Assembly: GCA_020205615.1 (NCBI GenBank)
Contig: CM035162.1
Coordinates: forward strand, 30,606,681-30,670,680
DNA from: Panax quinquefolius
Taxonomy: Eukaryota > Streptophyta > Magnoliopsida > Apiales > Araliaceae
Direction of reading: 5' to 3'
Length of the DNA stretch: 64,000 bases
Part shown: positions 22,985 through 35,600 of the stretch, piece after piece
Layout of the letters: each line of letters starts with the position of its first letter
How positions within the stretch are numbered: the stretch's first letter is position 1
Translations under genes and position numbers: made by a program
The notes under the pieces: model-generated
What the model saw: only the letters and a program-made list of their open reading frames with translations
What the model was told of the DNA's origin: nothing
Database searches by the model: none

Positions 22985-25487
22985 CCCTTAATCATTAAGC
23001 TATATTATTAGATATTAATTAATAACTTCTTATTATAATTATAGTTGTTTAAGGAAAATTTCCATCTTTCAATTTAGCCCAGCTGATATACATCATAATG
23101 GTATCTGTTGTTCACTAAGATACTTAATATGTGTTCAATAATTATGCTTAATATTTATCTTAGAAGAAAGAACAGAAAAAAAAGAAGAAGAAGAAGAAGG
23201 TACTTAGTATTTTAATTCAGATTGTTTGAATTGTTATAAATGTTGTTAACGCCTTTTATCTTATGTGTATAGGTTTCATTTTTATGACAGAGTTAAAACT
23301 TCTGTTTTTAGTCTGTGTGTTCTTTTTATTTAACAGGTTCTTGAAGTATTCATGAAAGATTGATTTTTTTGGATTTGATTTTTCCAAGTTGAAATTTATT
23401 TCCCTTTTTTGTAGTTATTCTTTGTTGGCCGATTATAAGTTAGAATATGCCTCCAAGTCATTGTGTTCTTATTAGGAACCTTCCATGCTTGGTTAAGTTG
23501 CATACATGTGTAAGAGACTTAAGATATTGAATCTCAAAGAATGTATCCTTAAAATTAGTACTCAAGTATGATTTGGCCTGAAAATGTTATTTATGATAAT
23601 TACACAGTGATTATGAAATTACTATCTGTATTGCACTCTAAATGTTGTTAAAAATGTAGAGTTTTTACTGAAGTTGTGGAAGTAGTTAAGTAATATGGAA
23701 CATATTGACATGTATGATTGGCTGAAGAGGTTTAAAAAGAATACAATAATATTTAGTTTAAATATTTGTTAGTATTTGATTGTGGTATCATTCTTGCAGG
23801 TATGAAACTATTCTTGCACTTGCTTTCTCCTCAATCAAGATATCTTGATATTAGTTTCAATCTATACTGCGTTTAAGGTATCTTCTATTATATTTCTGGT
23901 AATTTTAAACTTGCATTGAAGTGTATATATTGGAAAAACTTCACAATTCAATGATCATGATTTAAATTTGTATTGCATTTAGTTATGAAGTTTAGTAATT
24001 GAAATGTCACTATAGGCTCCCAGGTGTGCTTATGTTTAAATTATAGATTATTTATAGTACCTTTGGTTATAAAAGGATATCTTCAATCTCAAAATGTTTT
24101 GCTTAAAGACATAAAACTTCCACTAAACTAAAACTTGTGGTGGAGCTTTAAAAGCCCAATTCTTGTTGTCTATGGAGGTTTCCCAAACTTGAAAGTTGAA
24201 AAAGGTATAAATTTTTCATATTGTTTTTCACATGTTCATATTGTGTTTGGTTTTGGAGAAAAAGAAAAAACCGAAAAAATTAAGAATTCGAATGGATGTA
24301 TGTATTTTCAGTTTCATAAGATGAAAAATATACTTAAATTGGACAGTTAGTTGTATTGGCTTTAAAATAAATACACTCCCTGCTCCAGCATTAGAGATAT
24401 ATCAATTATTTAGACTACATAAACTCATAATGAGTTTAACCTTCATGATTTAAAAAATGAACTAAAATGTTTGCTACTTCCGGTTATCATATTTGCTATT
24501 TTCAAAACTTAAGAATCATATCAATTTTGAATTTGAATTTGAGGATTTCACATATCGACTTAAAAAAGTCAAAAGTATATCTCTAATTTTGAACAAAGGG
24601 AATATATTTTTTGCTCCTTAAATAAACCAATCTAAGGAATTACAGGCTATACAGGCTTTTTTTTTGATGTATTGATGGCAGAATAACTTCAGTTTCTACT
24701 TTGGTTTCAGTTTCTTTACCCTAGTCTATTGACATTTGTTTTAAATGCACTTAATGAAATGTGTAGGTGATATAAAATTACCATAGAGGTTGTATTACTG
24801 TATTTGGTGCACTTCTCCTAACTATTTGTTTAGAAACCTTGAATAATTATGTTGAAATATATAAGTTTGTAAGACTTAATTGTATGGATCTCTCAGTACA
24901 ATCAATTTAGATACAAAAATAATGTTGCTTTGTTGGTGTTGGTTGTCATGTGGTGTTGTGAGGTTAAAGTTTGAATGCTACAAAATGGTATTCTCTAATA
25001 AAATATTATAGTTAGAATTCCTTTATTAAATAATATAGTATAGTAGATCAAACAATATCATTCATCAATTCCAACAATCATGTGTTTCTTGGTGATTAAT
25101 TGACACGATATCTAATCTAATTTTCACTATGTCATTAAGTTTCATTCATTTTAAATTTCTTATTGATTAACACTGTAAATTAGATAAAATTTAATTAGGA
25201 GTTAGAGCAAAGAAATATGTGATATAATCAATTAAATACTCGATATTTTTTCAAAACTCTCATATTTTTTAATAGAATTAAATATTACGTATGAAAAAAA
25301 AACTTAAAATAATAAATTAAAAATTGATATCTTATAATATAATGTGGTACGAAGTCATTATAAAGTATTGATACAAAATTTTTGGAAAACTATCGTAATT
25401 ACATAATAATGGTTGCAAAAAAAATATAATAAATATTTATTGATAATTCTTCACACAACTCTAATACTCTGCAACAAAAATAAAATA
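22985..25487. other. AT-rich intergenic sequence, no supported gene
   Basis: A GAA-type repeat is at about 23183-23200. The longest open stretch (24135-24350) has no recognisable domain or coding bias. I see no exon with good splice sites or a family match. Confidence 0.6.
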
Positions 25488-25783
25488 CTCCCTCCTAATC
25501 AGATTAAATGACATTTTAGAGTTAAGCACACTTATTAAGAAATAACACAAAATATCTTTTGTGTCCCTAATTAATTATTTCTCTCTCCACAATTGTCTCT
25601 CTCATTCTCCACAATTGTCTCTAATTAATTATTTCTCTCTCCACAATTGCATTTACTAAGCATATTAAATAGAAGGGTAAATTAAGAAAAAATAGTGCAA
25701 TATTGCATAGAGAATTCAAAACGACACTTATATAGAATAAAATTAAACTCCCTAAAACGTCATTTAATCTGAATAGGAGGGAG
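25488..25783. mobile_element. Stowaway-type MITE with TA target duplication
   Basis: It starts CTCCCTCCTAATCAGATTAA and ends with the inverse, GATTAA-type sequence then TAGGAGGGAG. The first 38 bases or so pair with the last 38. TA flanks both sides (25486-25487 and 25784-25785). An internal direct duplication around TAATTAATTATTTCTCTCTC lies at about 25568-25650. Confidence 0.9.
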
Positions 25784-27159
25784 TATATACATCAAAAAAA
25801 GAAGAAACTGATAGAAGATTTGAAATTTCTATATTTTCTCTATTTACAAAAGTAAAAAATAAAAATAAACATTATACTTCTTAATTTAAAATATAAGATT
25901 ATTGTTATTATTTTAAAATTAATTTAAACCTATTTTAAATTCAAGATTGAAAAAGTGCATGTAAAATGTAAAATCATTAAATGTTATTATTAGTATCACT
26001 TTTAGCTTCTAAAATAATTTGTAGTGTTTCTTATTAACTTAATTAAATCAAATAAATTATACCAATTTTAAATTTCAAAATAATTAATAAATTTCAAAAT
26101 CTTGGAAGAATGAAATATTTTCTTTTATAACCACACAAACTATATACAAAAATTACAACATTTTTATTTTTTAATTTTTTCCTCCCAATTTAAGGTGTTT
26201 CCACTTTTCCTCTTTGACTCTTCCGTCTGCGATATCCCTGTCACGCTTCTCTTCTGTCCTCACAATCACCGAATCAGGGATCGGCTGGATATCCTCGGTC
26301 TTTATTTTCGCTCGCTAACATGGTAATGTTTATTTATTTGTCTACCCGATTAAATCTACTCTTTCCTTTTTTTTGGTCTCTTCAGTTGTTGTGGGTTTAG
26401 AAACTATTCGCGAAAATTGGTTTAAAAAAGTCTGCAAATCCTTCTTGGTTACTGAAAATTCCTTGCATGTTTTAGCAATTTCTGAGTTAATTTACTCACT
26501 CCTATTTTGGGGATTTTGGTTTTTGGATGCTTTAGATTTAACACTCCAAAGTCTCTGGTCACTGACACTTTTTTCTGGTGGAGCAAGACAGCAAGCTCCC
26601 TTCTCTTTTGGCTCATCATTCCAGTTCGTTCTCTCTCTCGGACTCATTTTCTAATATATATATGTGTATGTTTATATGTATTAAACACTTTGCACATACA
26701 GAAATGAACAAGGACAAACTTTACGCAGGGAGCATGACTGAACAAAATGGATAATTAGTGTTTAACAATAAACAAAAATATTAACGAGCCTTGACTTCAA
26801 ATTTTCTAAAGAATCAGAACAACCCCAGAATAGATAAATTTCAATAGGGAGAATCCAGAAAAGGAAATTAAAAACCAAAAAAACATAGTTTTCCTCGAAT
26901 TTCACGCAAAAGATCAAGATATTTGGTTGTAGTAGACTATTGGTACAACCCATTTGCATATACACTCAAATGAAAAAAAAATGGTGTGGGAACTTAGGAA
27001 CTTTAATATTTCATTTCATTCTTGTTCAACTTTAAACATTTTCAGTTCTCTGTAATGTTTCTATTTTGTAGCAAAGATTTGCTTTTGATTCTTTAGTTTT
27101 TATCTATATGCAAGTGTTAGTAAATTGGTATTTGGAAGTTTTAATAAATTGAGCTTTGC
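25784..27159. other. AT-rich sequence with a possible first exon at about 26219-26321
   Basis: A GC-richer, pyrimidine-rich block (about 26219-26318) ends in ATG followed at once by GTAATG, which would be a valid donor. It may be the leader and start of the broken gene downstream. The longer open stretches at 26373-26707 show no family features. Confidence 0.3.
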
Positions 27160-27760
27160 TTCATGTAGATTGATCAATGTATAATCATCAAGAACAAAAT
27201 ACTAAAATTATAGATGAAAATGAGGATCACATGAGCAAAAAGTATTGGAATCTAATGAGAATAATGAGAAGCCAACTCATACTATAATTACAAATGAAGA
27301 TGAGATTTCGAAAAAGTAAAAATTGTTAGGTTCTAATGAGAATCCAGCTGACAGTCTAACACTCAAAAATGCCGAGGTTACCGGAGCTAAGTCACTAAAG
27401 CCCAATGCTAAGATAGATAAAATAGGTCATTTGTATGGGCTCATTTTAAAAGAATGGATAATGTAGATGGTGTATATAGATATATGCTGCACACACCAAG
27501 TTGAATGGAACAAATACCGTAAAGGCTCATTTGGAATTAAATTTTAGAAATATCATCAAAATGTTCCAAATAAGAAACAAAAAACTTTGTCTTTGAGAAC
27601 ATAGTGGTAATTTGAAGGCAATTTCTTATGACCCCGAGGAGATAATGAAGGATGTGGAGATGATGATAGTAATTGATGAGTTGTCATTTAGCTTTATGGA
27701 GTTAGAAGGTTTTAAGAGGCTCATGTAATAATTGACGAGTTTTCATTTCACCTTCAGAAT
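27160..27760 (+). pseudogene. Relic of a hAT transposase N-terminus (BED zinc finger)
   Basis: Forward frames give broken pieces of the plant hAT (RICESLEEPER/DAYSLEEPER type) start. VWAHFKRMDNVDGVYR begins near 27433, followed after a frameshift by KLNGTNTVKAHLE, the Trp-His half and the His end of a BED finger whose cysteines are damaged. Then comes LKAISYDPEE and VIDELSFSFMELEGFKR, the usual stretch after the BED domain. Several stops and frameshifts are present. No catalytic DDE part or terminal repeat was found nearby. Confidence 0.7.
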
Positions 27761-27912
27761 CTAAAATGTAAGCAATACCCAAATCGGCTAACCAAATTGC
27801 AGTTTTCTTATATTGAATATTGAATGCAGCTGTGTCTATTTGTTGAATTCAATTGTTATTTGTGTTTGTGCTATTTAGTCTGTGAACTGAATTAATCGTC
27901 TTATTCTACTAG

Positions 27913-30882
27913 AAAATATCATTCCCGCAAAACTGGGTCTCTGAATTAAAGCTGAAAAATTACTATTGCATGGCTAAAGAAGATATCTTAGGGAGTAATC
28001 AGATTGAAGATGTCAGTTGGCTTTGCTGCCTTACCGAATCTGAGCTTGTAAGTGTTAAAAAATATAATAGTTAATTATAGTAATCAATTTTATGCATAAT
28101 CCTTTTTATGGTGGAAGTTCTTATAGTATATACCCGAATACACTGTTTATAGGATTTCCTGATTAGTTTGAAGATGATGGTCCTTCAACGTGCAAAATTA
28201 GTTAATCATGAATCTCTGGCCATGAAGTTTGACTTGAAGATCCTTTGAGCCCTTGGTATGTTGTCCATCCCTTTTTCATGAACGCATGATAATTTTGTCA
28301 AGACTGTTTAATTTGCCAATTTTATTGGGTTTGAACTTCATGCCATCTATATTTGGAAATTGGGTTTCAATTAACTCCTGGAATTTTATTGTTTATGATT
28401 TCAAATTCTAAAATGGTTGTATTTTTGTAGTGGTTCATTCCACCTCCTTGAACTTTCATGTTGCCATGTTGGCTCAGGTCTGTGAGCCTGTAACAGTTGG
28501 ATAAAACATTTTGTGAATTTGATAGATAAATTTGGTGTACCGGAATTAAAAACTATCCAAGCAATATCTGGGATTATAAGTGTGTGTATCTGCCAATCAA
28601 TGAGGTTGTTGTTAGGAACATGTTGACATGACACAAGTAGAAACCAATTCTGAACACTTAGTAAACTCTGACTGTATACTTTAAAATTTGTATAGTCAAA
28701 TGGTTTATATTTTGTACTTAGTTATAGTACCTATTAAATACATCAATTTTTGTAAGATTTTATAATTACCATTTTTCCCACACTATTCTAAGTAAATCTG
28801 AGTTGTTCCTTTTGTTGGGCTTTATAGAAGTAAAGGAGCTTAGTGAGATAAATAGATGTTCCTTCTGCTGAACTTCATAGAAATTAGACAGCATGATGAG
28901 ATGGATAGACGCCCAGCCGAATGACACAATACAGTGCTTGAGATTATTAGGTTACTTGATTCGCTTGTTCACAGGTTTGATGAGAATGTTTGAGATTTTG
29001 AGTGCTTAGTGGAGTAGTAATTTCTATATTGTTTTATATACCATCACCATTCATTTCCTAAATTTGTAGATAATAAACTTTACTTTTCTAGAATGTTTTC
29101 ACAATTTATCATATATTATGTATCAGTATTGAAAATATTAATGTATGTGTTTTCATATATATTTATATTTCTATGTATATAAATAAATTTATTTAGTACT
29201 AAATAAGTGCCAAATCCCCTAATCCCCATTTTATGATATTTGTCGAACCGCAGAATCCCCGTATAACGAACCCGAATCCTTGATTGTTAGCTTGTAAGCC
29301 AATCCATTGCTCATCCAGCTTACCTATCCTTGCCGTGCAAGTTTACTTGTTGGTGTATAAAATTTAGCAGAAATTAAAATATAGGAAAAAATGTCACTGA
29401 TAACATTTTGTTTTAACCCCTGATGTATTTGGACTTCTGCAGAGCGAAAAATAAAGAGTGGATATTTTCCTGTTAACAATAAATGTCAATGAACTGCAGG
29501 CTTTACTGAAAAGTATTTAGTTCTGAACAGATATACAAGTCAGTAAGTAATAAACTAATAAATACTTTTCAACTTTCTAGACAAATTCAAATGATGGGTC
29601 CTGGTCCTCGGAGTTGGCCAATTGATAGGTGCAATATGTGTTTTATGCATTTTGTTCCTCGTAATTATTTTGAGATTCAGGTTGCTAAAGATTTATTGCA
29701 TGTGAAATGTTTTCCCTTGAATTTGTATGTTCTGAACTATTTTTAAGCTAGCTTATCTGATTACTCAGATTGCATGTGCAGTTTATGATTTGTTTGATGG
29801 CATCATCTTATGCATATGCCCTTCTGCAGGCTTCATTTTGATGGAGCATTTTAAAAGGAAATCAAGGATTTGTCAGATATTCCAGGTTTGGCAGACGTTT
29901 GTGCTTCTTTAGATGGATCTAATTTATTGAAACAAAATCTTGATGGTGATTCAGGCATTATGAGTATAGAAGAGTTGAGAGCATTTATTGGCACTCATCA
30001 AAGAAAGAGAGCGGCTGAATTGTAAGTTAAACGAACAAGACTAATTAGTTGTTGGTGTTTTGCTTTTATAGTTTTATTTTTTTTGGTTCTTATGTGTAAA
30101 ATATGTGTCCTCACTCACCACAGTCCATTCGAAGGCATGTCTTTCCACGCCAGTCCTATATTTTTCATCATAGTTAAGTTAAAGGTAGATCTTGAATCCA
30201 AAACTAAACCCCAAAAAAAAAAGTTAAAAAGGACCATTTGCACACAAGTGGCATGCCAACACATGATGTTTATGTTGCAAGGAAACCCTGTTAAAGACGA
30301 CGTTATTTATGATTTCTCTATTTTATTTCACAGTTTTCTTTTCACCTAAAAATAAAACTGCTTCCATAACACAAAAATAGTCCCATTTGCGAGTTTTAGT
30401 TCTGAAAAGAGTCCCGTTTCTTTTGATGGTAGTATAAAATGACACAATGTCAACACTACTAAACTAAGCTGTCAATATGTTTTTAGGGGTAAGCATGGTA
30501 AAAATATATTGCTAATGGGACTGTGTGTGGAACAGAGGTGGTAATAATTTATTTCATATTTTGTGTTTCACCCTCATTGAGCTCAAGATGTAAGCTAAAC
30601 CATGGTATCCTGTGGTACCCTGTTTGTATTTGCTCTCTGTTTTACCTAAAACTAGTTTTAGACAGTTTGTGTTACTCATAATATCATTGTTTATACGTTA
30701 AGTAGATAGGTTAACTATATGGCTTCTAAAAAGTCGGGAAAAAAAACTGTAATTTTCTTCAAGAGTGAAGTAGTGATATTTAATCCTCCTTTAATGTTTT
30801 TCTTAACCAGTATTTTATTCTGTCTGCCAGATATAGTGAGGAAGTGTTTAAAGATCCGAAGAGGAGAGCTGGTGGTGGATGA
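27913..30882 (+). pseudogene. Five exon-like pieces of an unrecognised plant gene, with two internal stops
   Basis: Pieces bounded by good splice sites are 27913-28047, 28153-28255, 29581-29628, 29830-30022 and 30831-30882. The first two join in phase (KISFPQNWVSELKLKNYYC begins; LTESEL joins DFLISLKMMVLQRAK). The last three join in phase through PRSWPIDR, DIPGLADVCASLDGSNLL and SIEELRAFIGTHQRKRAAEL, then KDPKRRAGGG and a stop. TGA at 28246-28248 and TAA at 29852-29854 interrupt the frames. The link between pieces 2 and 3 is not in phase, so an exon may be missing. I do not recognise the family. The coding-like quality and matched phases say it was a real gene; it could also be a gene with unusual splicing that avoids the stops. 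Confidence 0.55.
30359..30553. mobile_element. MITE of the same family as 3266-3482
   Basis: It shares GTATAAAATGACACAATGTC with the intron 1 copy, and its ends (CTTCCATAACACAAAAATAG on the left; GTGTGTGGAACAGAGGTGG on the right) are imperfect inverted repeats. It lies between the last two exon-like pieces of the broken gene. Confidence 0.5.
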
Positions 30883-32019
30883 TTGGCATAGTTTGTTTGC
30901 ATGATGTAAATCTGTCTTGATGCTGTCTCTGCATTTGATGCTCTTCTATTTATAGGTAGAAAGATCCTAGCCATGTAAGGATCAGGTTTTGCCCGAGTTA
31001 TTTCATTTAGTTTTGTTTCTCCAGCTTTAAGCTTTATAATACACAATGTACTTAAAACTGCCTAACTATTTTTTCTTTTTCCTCATTTTCCGATGAAATT
31101 TTGTCAAGAACACAACTGATTCAAACAGATGAGCAATGAAACATTATTAGACCTTTGCATGTGATTTACTTATATTTCTGAAATGAAAGCATGCAGGCAG
31201 AATTCACCCTTTCCTTTTAGTTGCACATATACCAGAATGCATTACATGTAGATTATGTCCGTGTCCAAAATTAGGTGCAATTTCAGAGCAGTACGGTGGC
31301 TAGTGTTAGTATTTTCAAACTTGATGCACTTGCCTTGATGATGATAGAAGGCCGGCCCCCATAGCGGACTAGACATAGTAGATTTGTATCATTCGAGTTC
31401 TGATTATTTTCAAAACATGTCATTGTGGGGTTTGTTTGGTTACAAGCGTTTACAGCATTTGAACTTCTAAATGTGTTGTATCTGCGTTGCGTTTGTGACT
31501 TAAATAAGTTATCCGAACGGTTTTTCAAAAATATGATATTACCTTTTTATATCCCCATTCTTTATGTTGGCAGGCATGCTTGCTTGCTTGCTTGTTTGTT
31601 TGTCTGTCTTTTTTTCCAATTAATGGAAATAAAGGGTGAGCCTTGGGACCCATCTCCCACAAGAATGTGTGTTTTAATAGAAAAAGGCTAAAGGTAATGA
31701 GCACTTGAAATGTCTTGGAGTTGTTATAGAAAAGGAAAATTTCTATAAACTTAACTTCAACAACAAGTGATCCACTTGAAAATGAATTTTTTTTCAAGTC
31801 AAACTCGTCATGCCAATAATTATGCCCCTAAACACTGAAATTTTGACTAAGGTGTAGTCCGTTATAATTACTACAAAAACAACGCTATATACGCAGTCGA
31901 TTAGACACATTTAATAAACTAAATATTTTTAATTTATAAAGAATAATAATTATTATATTTTTGTGTAATGGACTATATGCCTACTTAGCATAAGAAGAAT
32001 TTTCCTTAATACTTTGTTA
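30883..32019. other. Intergenic sequence without a supported gene
   Basis: This holds a TTGC/TTGT tetranucleotide run (about 31574-31605) and scattered open stretches with no family features. I see nothing else that can be named. Confidence 0.5.
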
Positions 32020-32113
32020 CTCCCTCTGTTCTTAAAAGATTTTCGTTTGATAAATGACACTTCCTTAATCTATGTGTCAAAACCTTAAACGACAATCTTT
32101 TTAGAATCAGAGA
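32020..32113. mobile_element. Short MITE related to the intron 1 element at 1665-1911
   Basis: The left end CTCCCTCTGTTCTTAAAAGA and the right end AAACGACAATCTTTTTAGAA are inverted relatives of each other. They also match the ends of the 1665-1911 element, but here the interior is only about 40 bases. Confidence 0.6.
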
Positions 32114-32119
32114 ATCTTG

Positions 32120-32122
<3 letters not shown>

Positions 32123-32173
<51 letters not shown>
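32123..32173. repeat. AT dinucleotide microsatellite
   Basis: A pure AT run of about 50 bases directly left of a TIR element. A shorter AT run follows on the other side of that element (about 32428-32442). Confidence 0.9.
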
Positions 32174-32177
<4 letters not shown>

Positions 32178-32179
<2 letters not shown>

Positions 32180-32420
32180 AGAGTACTAGCGGTACTGCCA
32201 GTAACTTTTAAAGTTATACTGGCGATCTACGATCGTAGAAATGATTTCACTTCTACGTCAGTAGAAATGTATTCACTCTACTATCGTAAAGTAGTTTACA
32301 ATAGTAGAGTGAATTCACAAATCGTGGAGTGACTATTTTACGATCGTAGGGTGAATTCATTCTACTATCGTAGACCGTGTAACTTTAAAAGTTACACGGT
32401 TGACGGTTGTACACCTCTAT
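32178..32420. mobile_element. TIR element packed with palindromes, inside an AT microsatellite
   Basis: The outer arms of about 50 bases pair with each other (left GTACTAGCGG onward, right inverse GTACAACCGT onward). Each arm also contains its own palindrome: AGTAACTTTTAAAGTTATACT on the left and GTGTAACTTTAAAAGTTACAC-type sequence on the right. The centre repeats GTAGA-TGAATTCAC-TCTAC motifs in both directions and TACGATCGTA palindromes. No coding capacity. AT repeats on both sides suggest insertion at TA within a microsatellite. Confidence 0.6.
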
Positions 32421-32442
32421 ATTCCTCTATATATATATATAT

Positions 32443-33948
32443 TTGTCAAATTTAATTTAATCTCTCTTTCCTACTTGCTTTAACGTGATCAAGAATATGT
32501 GGTAGATTAAATATATAAAAGTGGTGTCGGTTGAAACATATAATTAAAAATTAAGGACTTTTGATTAGCGGATAATGCTGTTAATTAACTAACTACTATA
32601 TCGATATGTAGATCATGAGTTTTAATATTAATATATTTATGACTTTTATTTCTAATTTTTTTTTAGTACAATGGAGGCCGTTAAAGATTAAAGACTAAGA
32701 ACTCAGAAAAGCGAACATTTGGAACTCCAACGTGATCTTTACATAGATAATAAGGAATAAGATTTTTTAAAGGAGAGTCAAGTAGTTTGATTTTAGCTCC
32801 ATTAAGGAAACTGATATTTTTATATGTTAAAATAATATTTTAATAGTCTTTCTCACGTAGAGGTGATATCCACTCACGATTAAGGCCAGAATCCGGTAAA
32901 ACAAATTCGGGTTTCGATTCGAGTTAAACTTCCGAAAAATACTGAAATGAGACTTCAGATTCGAGACTCAGATTCAGTAATAATATGATCCAAATCTGAG
33001 CATTAAAAATAGTTTGAATAAAAATACGAGTAGAATCTGAGTAAAGTTATACTCGACTCGTTTAAAATTCAAACTACTCGAATTTTTGATTGTGATTCGA
33101 TACATACTAGATTGATATATATTCGATTAGATGTTCGATATATTCTCTTATAATATATACAAATTAAAATCAAATTAGGATAATTAATTATTATTGTTTT
33201 GTTTTTGATTTTAATTGTGATTTTATATTTATAAAGTGTAATAGTAAATATATTTTCTCATTTATAAGTAAACTAACAAATTCAATTTATAATTATATTT
33301 ATTATAAAACTAGTTATTATATGGATACTAAATTCGAGTTTGAATTTGAAGCTTGCGAGTAGTTTGAATATAATTCGATTATAGTAAATATATTTTTACT
33401 CTTGTTTAAAGTTTATCATCTTCAAATTTATTAAATATTTAATTTAATAACGTGATAATAAATTATGATAATAAATTTGAGAATATTGTGAGATTCTCAG
33501 TACTTATTATTTTGAAGAGAGTAATTTCAAACTATACAGTATTGGCTCCTTAAAAAAGGTGACTTTAGCAACAAATCTTAGCAAGGGAGCAATAATTTCC
33601 TTTAGGAAATATGTTCTTAATTTATTAGGGTTATCAAGATTGATTATTCTTCTAATATATTTAACTATATTATAAAGTCTTTAGTGATTCTTCTTCTAAT
33701 ATATTTATGCGATTCTCTCTCACATGAGCATACAGCGAGTTTCATTTTCATGTGAGAAGAAATCATGTAAAAATTATATCAAAAATACATATGAAAATAG
33801 TGATCCGTTTGTTTATTCTTAGGATTCTTTTGAATATGAGTTGGTACCAAGTTTGATTCACTTGCATTTCTTATCATATATTTCATTTGTCCCATTATCC
33901 CATAAAAGATGACTTTTTGATGACAAATTTACATAAATTAAAAAATAT
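32443..33948. other. AT-rich intergenic sequence left of the retrotransposon cluster
   Basis: No exon, RNA gene or clear repeat boundary could be supported. Several TTCGAG/GATTCGA-type motifs recur between 32900 and 33400 without a regular period. Confidence 0.5.
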
Positions 33949-35116
33949 TGTGAGACCCCGGATTTTATGAATAAATATTTAATTTTCTCGAAATAATTTT
34001 TTTTTATATTATGGAGTGGATTTGATATAATGTTATAGTTGTGGGTTATATTTATAAATTTTTCAAAGTACGCAAGTTGTTATATAATATTCGATTGGTG
34101 GGGAATATTCTTTTTGTTTTAATATCCGTATTTACGGCAGACAATCATTAGTGGACCCATAAACGAAATTATTATTTGATTGAGAAAATGACAAAAATAC
34201 TTTATGAAAATAACGGCGGAAGTTTTACCGTTAACTCGTTGAAACACCCTTGTTAAAAAATACAATGAATATCGCTGTTTCGTGATAGTAGCACACGGTA
34301 TTGATTATTGATGCTTACGTGAGAAGTCACCAGCTTATACTCAATTATTACTACGATGAATTTCTCGCATCATATCTCTCATATTATTGATTCAATTATT
34401 GTCACAATATCATCTCGCAAAATATTTATTGTTATTAAATCAATAATTGAGACGACAAAGTTATTCATATTATTATTTGCAATATTGACAATGTCTAGAA
34501 ATTACATCGAGGAGAGGTTTGGTCACCTAATTGCGGCGCCCAATAAGGAGAAATCCTTATCTGAAAGCCCTTTTCCTCGGGAACGACACGGTTGTTAAAT
34601 ATTGTGAGTTATAATATTAATGATGAATAAGTTGTGTTGATTAAAGATGAAATTGATTGTTCCATTGTATTGGGATTATTAGTGTTAGTGAAATTGACAT
34701 TTATTTCGATGATAATTGATGTCTGGAGGTTATATTGTTCACTTCGGTATTCTTGGAGCACTTTTCGTGTTCGAGTACTATTCACGATTACTATTCACGA
34801 GCTTCTTATTCACGGGGTACTATTGATTCACATTCTTATACTATTAGGGGTGGTGGTGCAAGATTGATAATACTTGCATGACTAAGTTAAAAATGGAGAT
34901 ATAGTTGAAGGTACTATCTTCGTAATTAATTTTTTCACATGATTATACTATTTATTGACATGATTGTACTATTGATTCACATGATTTACTATTAGGGAGT
35001 TGGTGCAAGATTGATAATACTTGCGGGACTAAATTAAAAATAAAAGAAAAGTTGGAGGTATTGATCTTTGTAATTTTTCGAGCCCCAAATGTACAATTAT
35101 CGAAACTATATTTTCC

Positions 35117-35124
35117 TATAAATA
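35117..35124 (+). promoter_or_regulatory. LTR core promoter TATAAATA
   Basis: TATAAATA lies upstream of the conserved CTCATTCTTCCTTCATT leader. The same box occurs at the matching place in other copies (42110, 45501, 52153, 55868, 62019), which marks the U3/R region of this family. Confidence 0.6.
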
Positions 35125-35394
35125 AAACTCATTCTTCCTTCATTTCTCACCAATTCACAAAAGCTTTAGAATGATTATTATAGAAAGAAATTATAGAGAA
35201 AAGAAGAAGAGAAGTCTGCTACCTCACCATTCCAATTATTCGAGCTTTTCTAAGGTAGGAATATTATTTGTTTGTTGTACTCGTAAGGGTGTTATTCTTT
35301 CTTATTCATGAAGAGAATCTGTTGTTATTCCATTTCTTATTATTTTGTTGGAATAACTCGTATACGCTATGGCCTACCCTATACTTGGTGACAT

Positions 35395-35600
35395 TCTTCT
35401 ATTATTCTTGGAACATCCTCGTCATGCATGTGTTTTACACCGACACTTCGTTCCGCTCTTTATTATTATTCCGTTGGAACATCCTCACATGTGTTTTACA
35501 TCGGACTGGTTCCGCTCTTATATTATTCTGTTGGAACATCCTCATGCATGTGTTTTACACCGACTGGTTCCGCTTTCTTTATTATTCTCGTTGAAATATC
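35395..35600 (+). repeat. 57-65 bp tandem array inside the LTR
   Basis: Units carry TTATTATT, GTTGGAACATCCTC, CATGTGTTTTACA and ACTGGTTCCGCT in order, repeated about every 57-65 bases. Equivalent arrays with different unit numbers lie at about 42330-42650, 49060-49530, 52350-52700, 56090-56580 and 62190-62680. The open frames here (HACVLHR-like) come from the repeat and are not genes. Confidence 0.8.

Noticed and set aside
24135..24350. 71-codon open frame on the plus strand
   Set aside because: No domain, no splice context, low-complexity AT-rich surroundings; open by chance.
28855..28975. Exon-like frame with MMRWIDAQPNDTIQ near the broken gene
   Set aside because: No good splice pair and no phase link to the neighbouring pieces; too weak to add to the pseudogene model.
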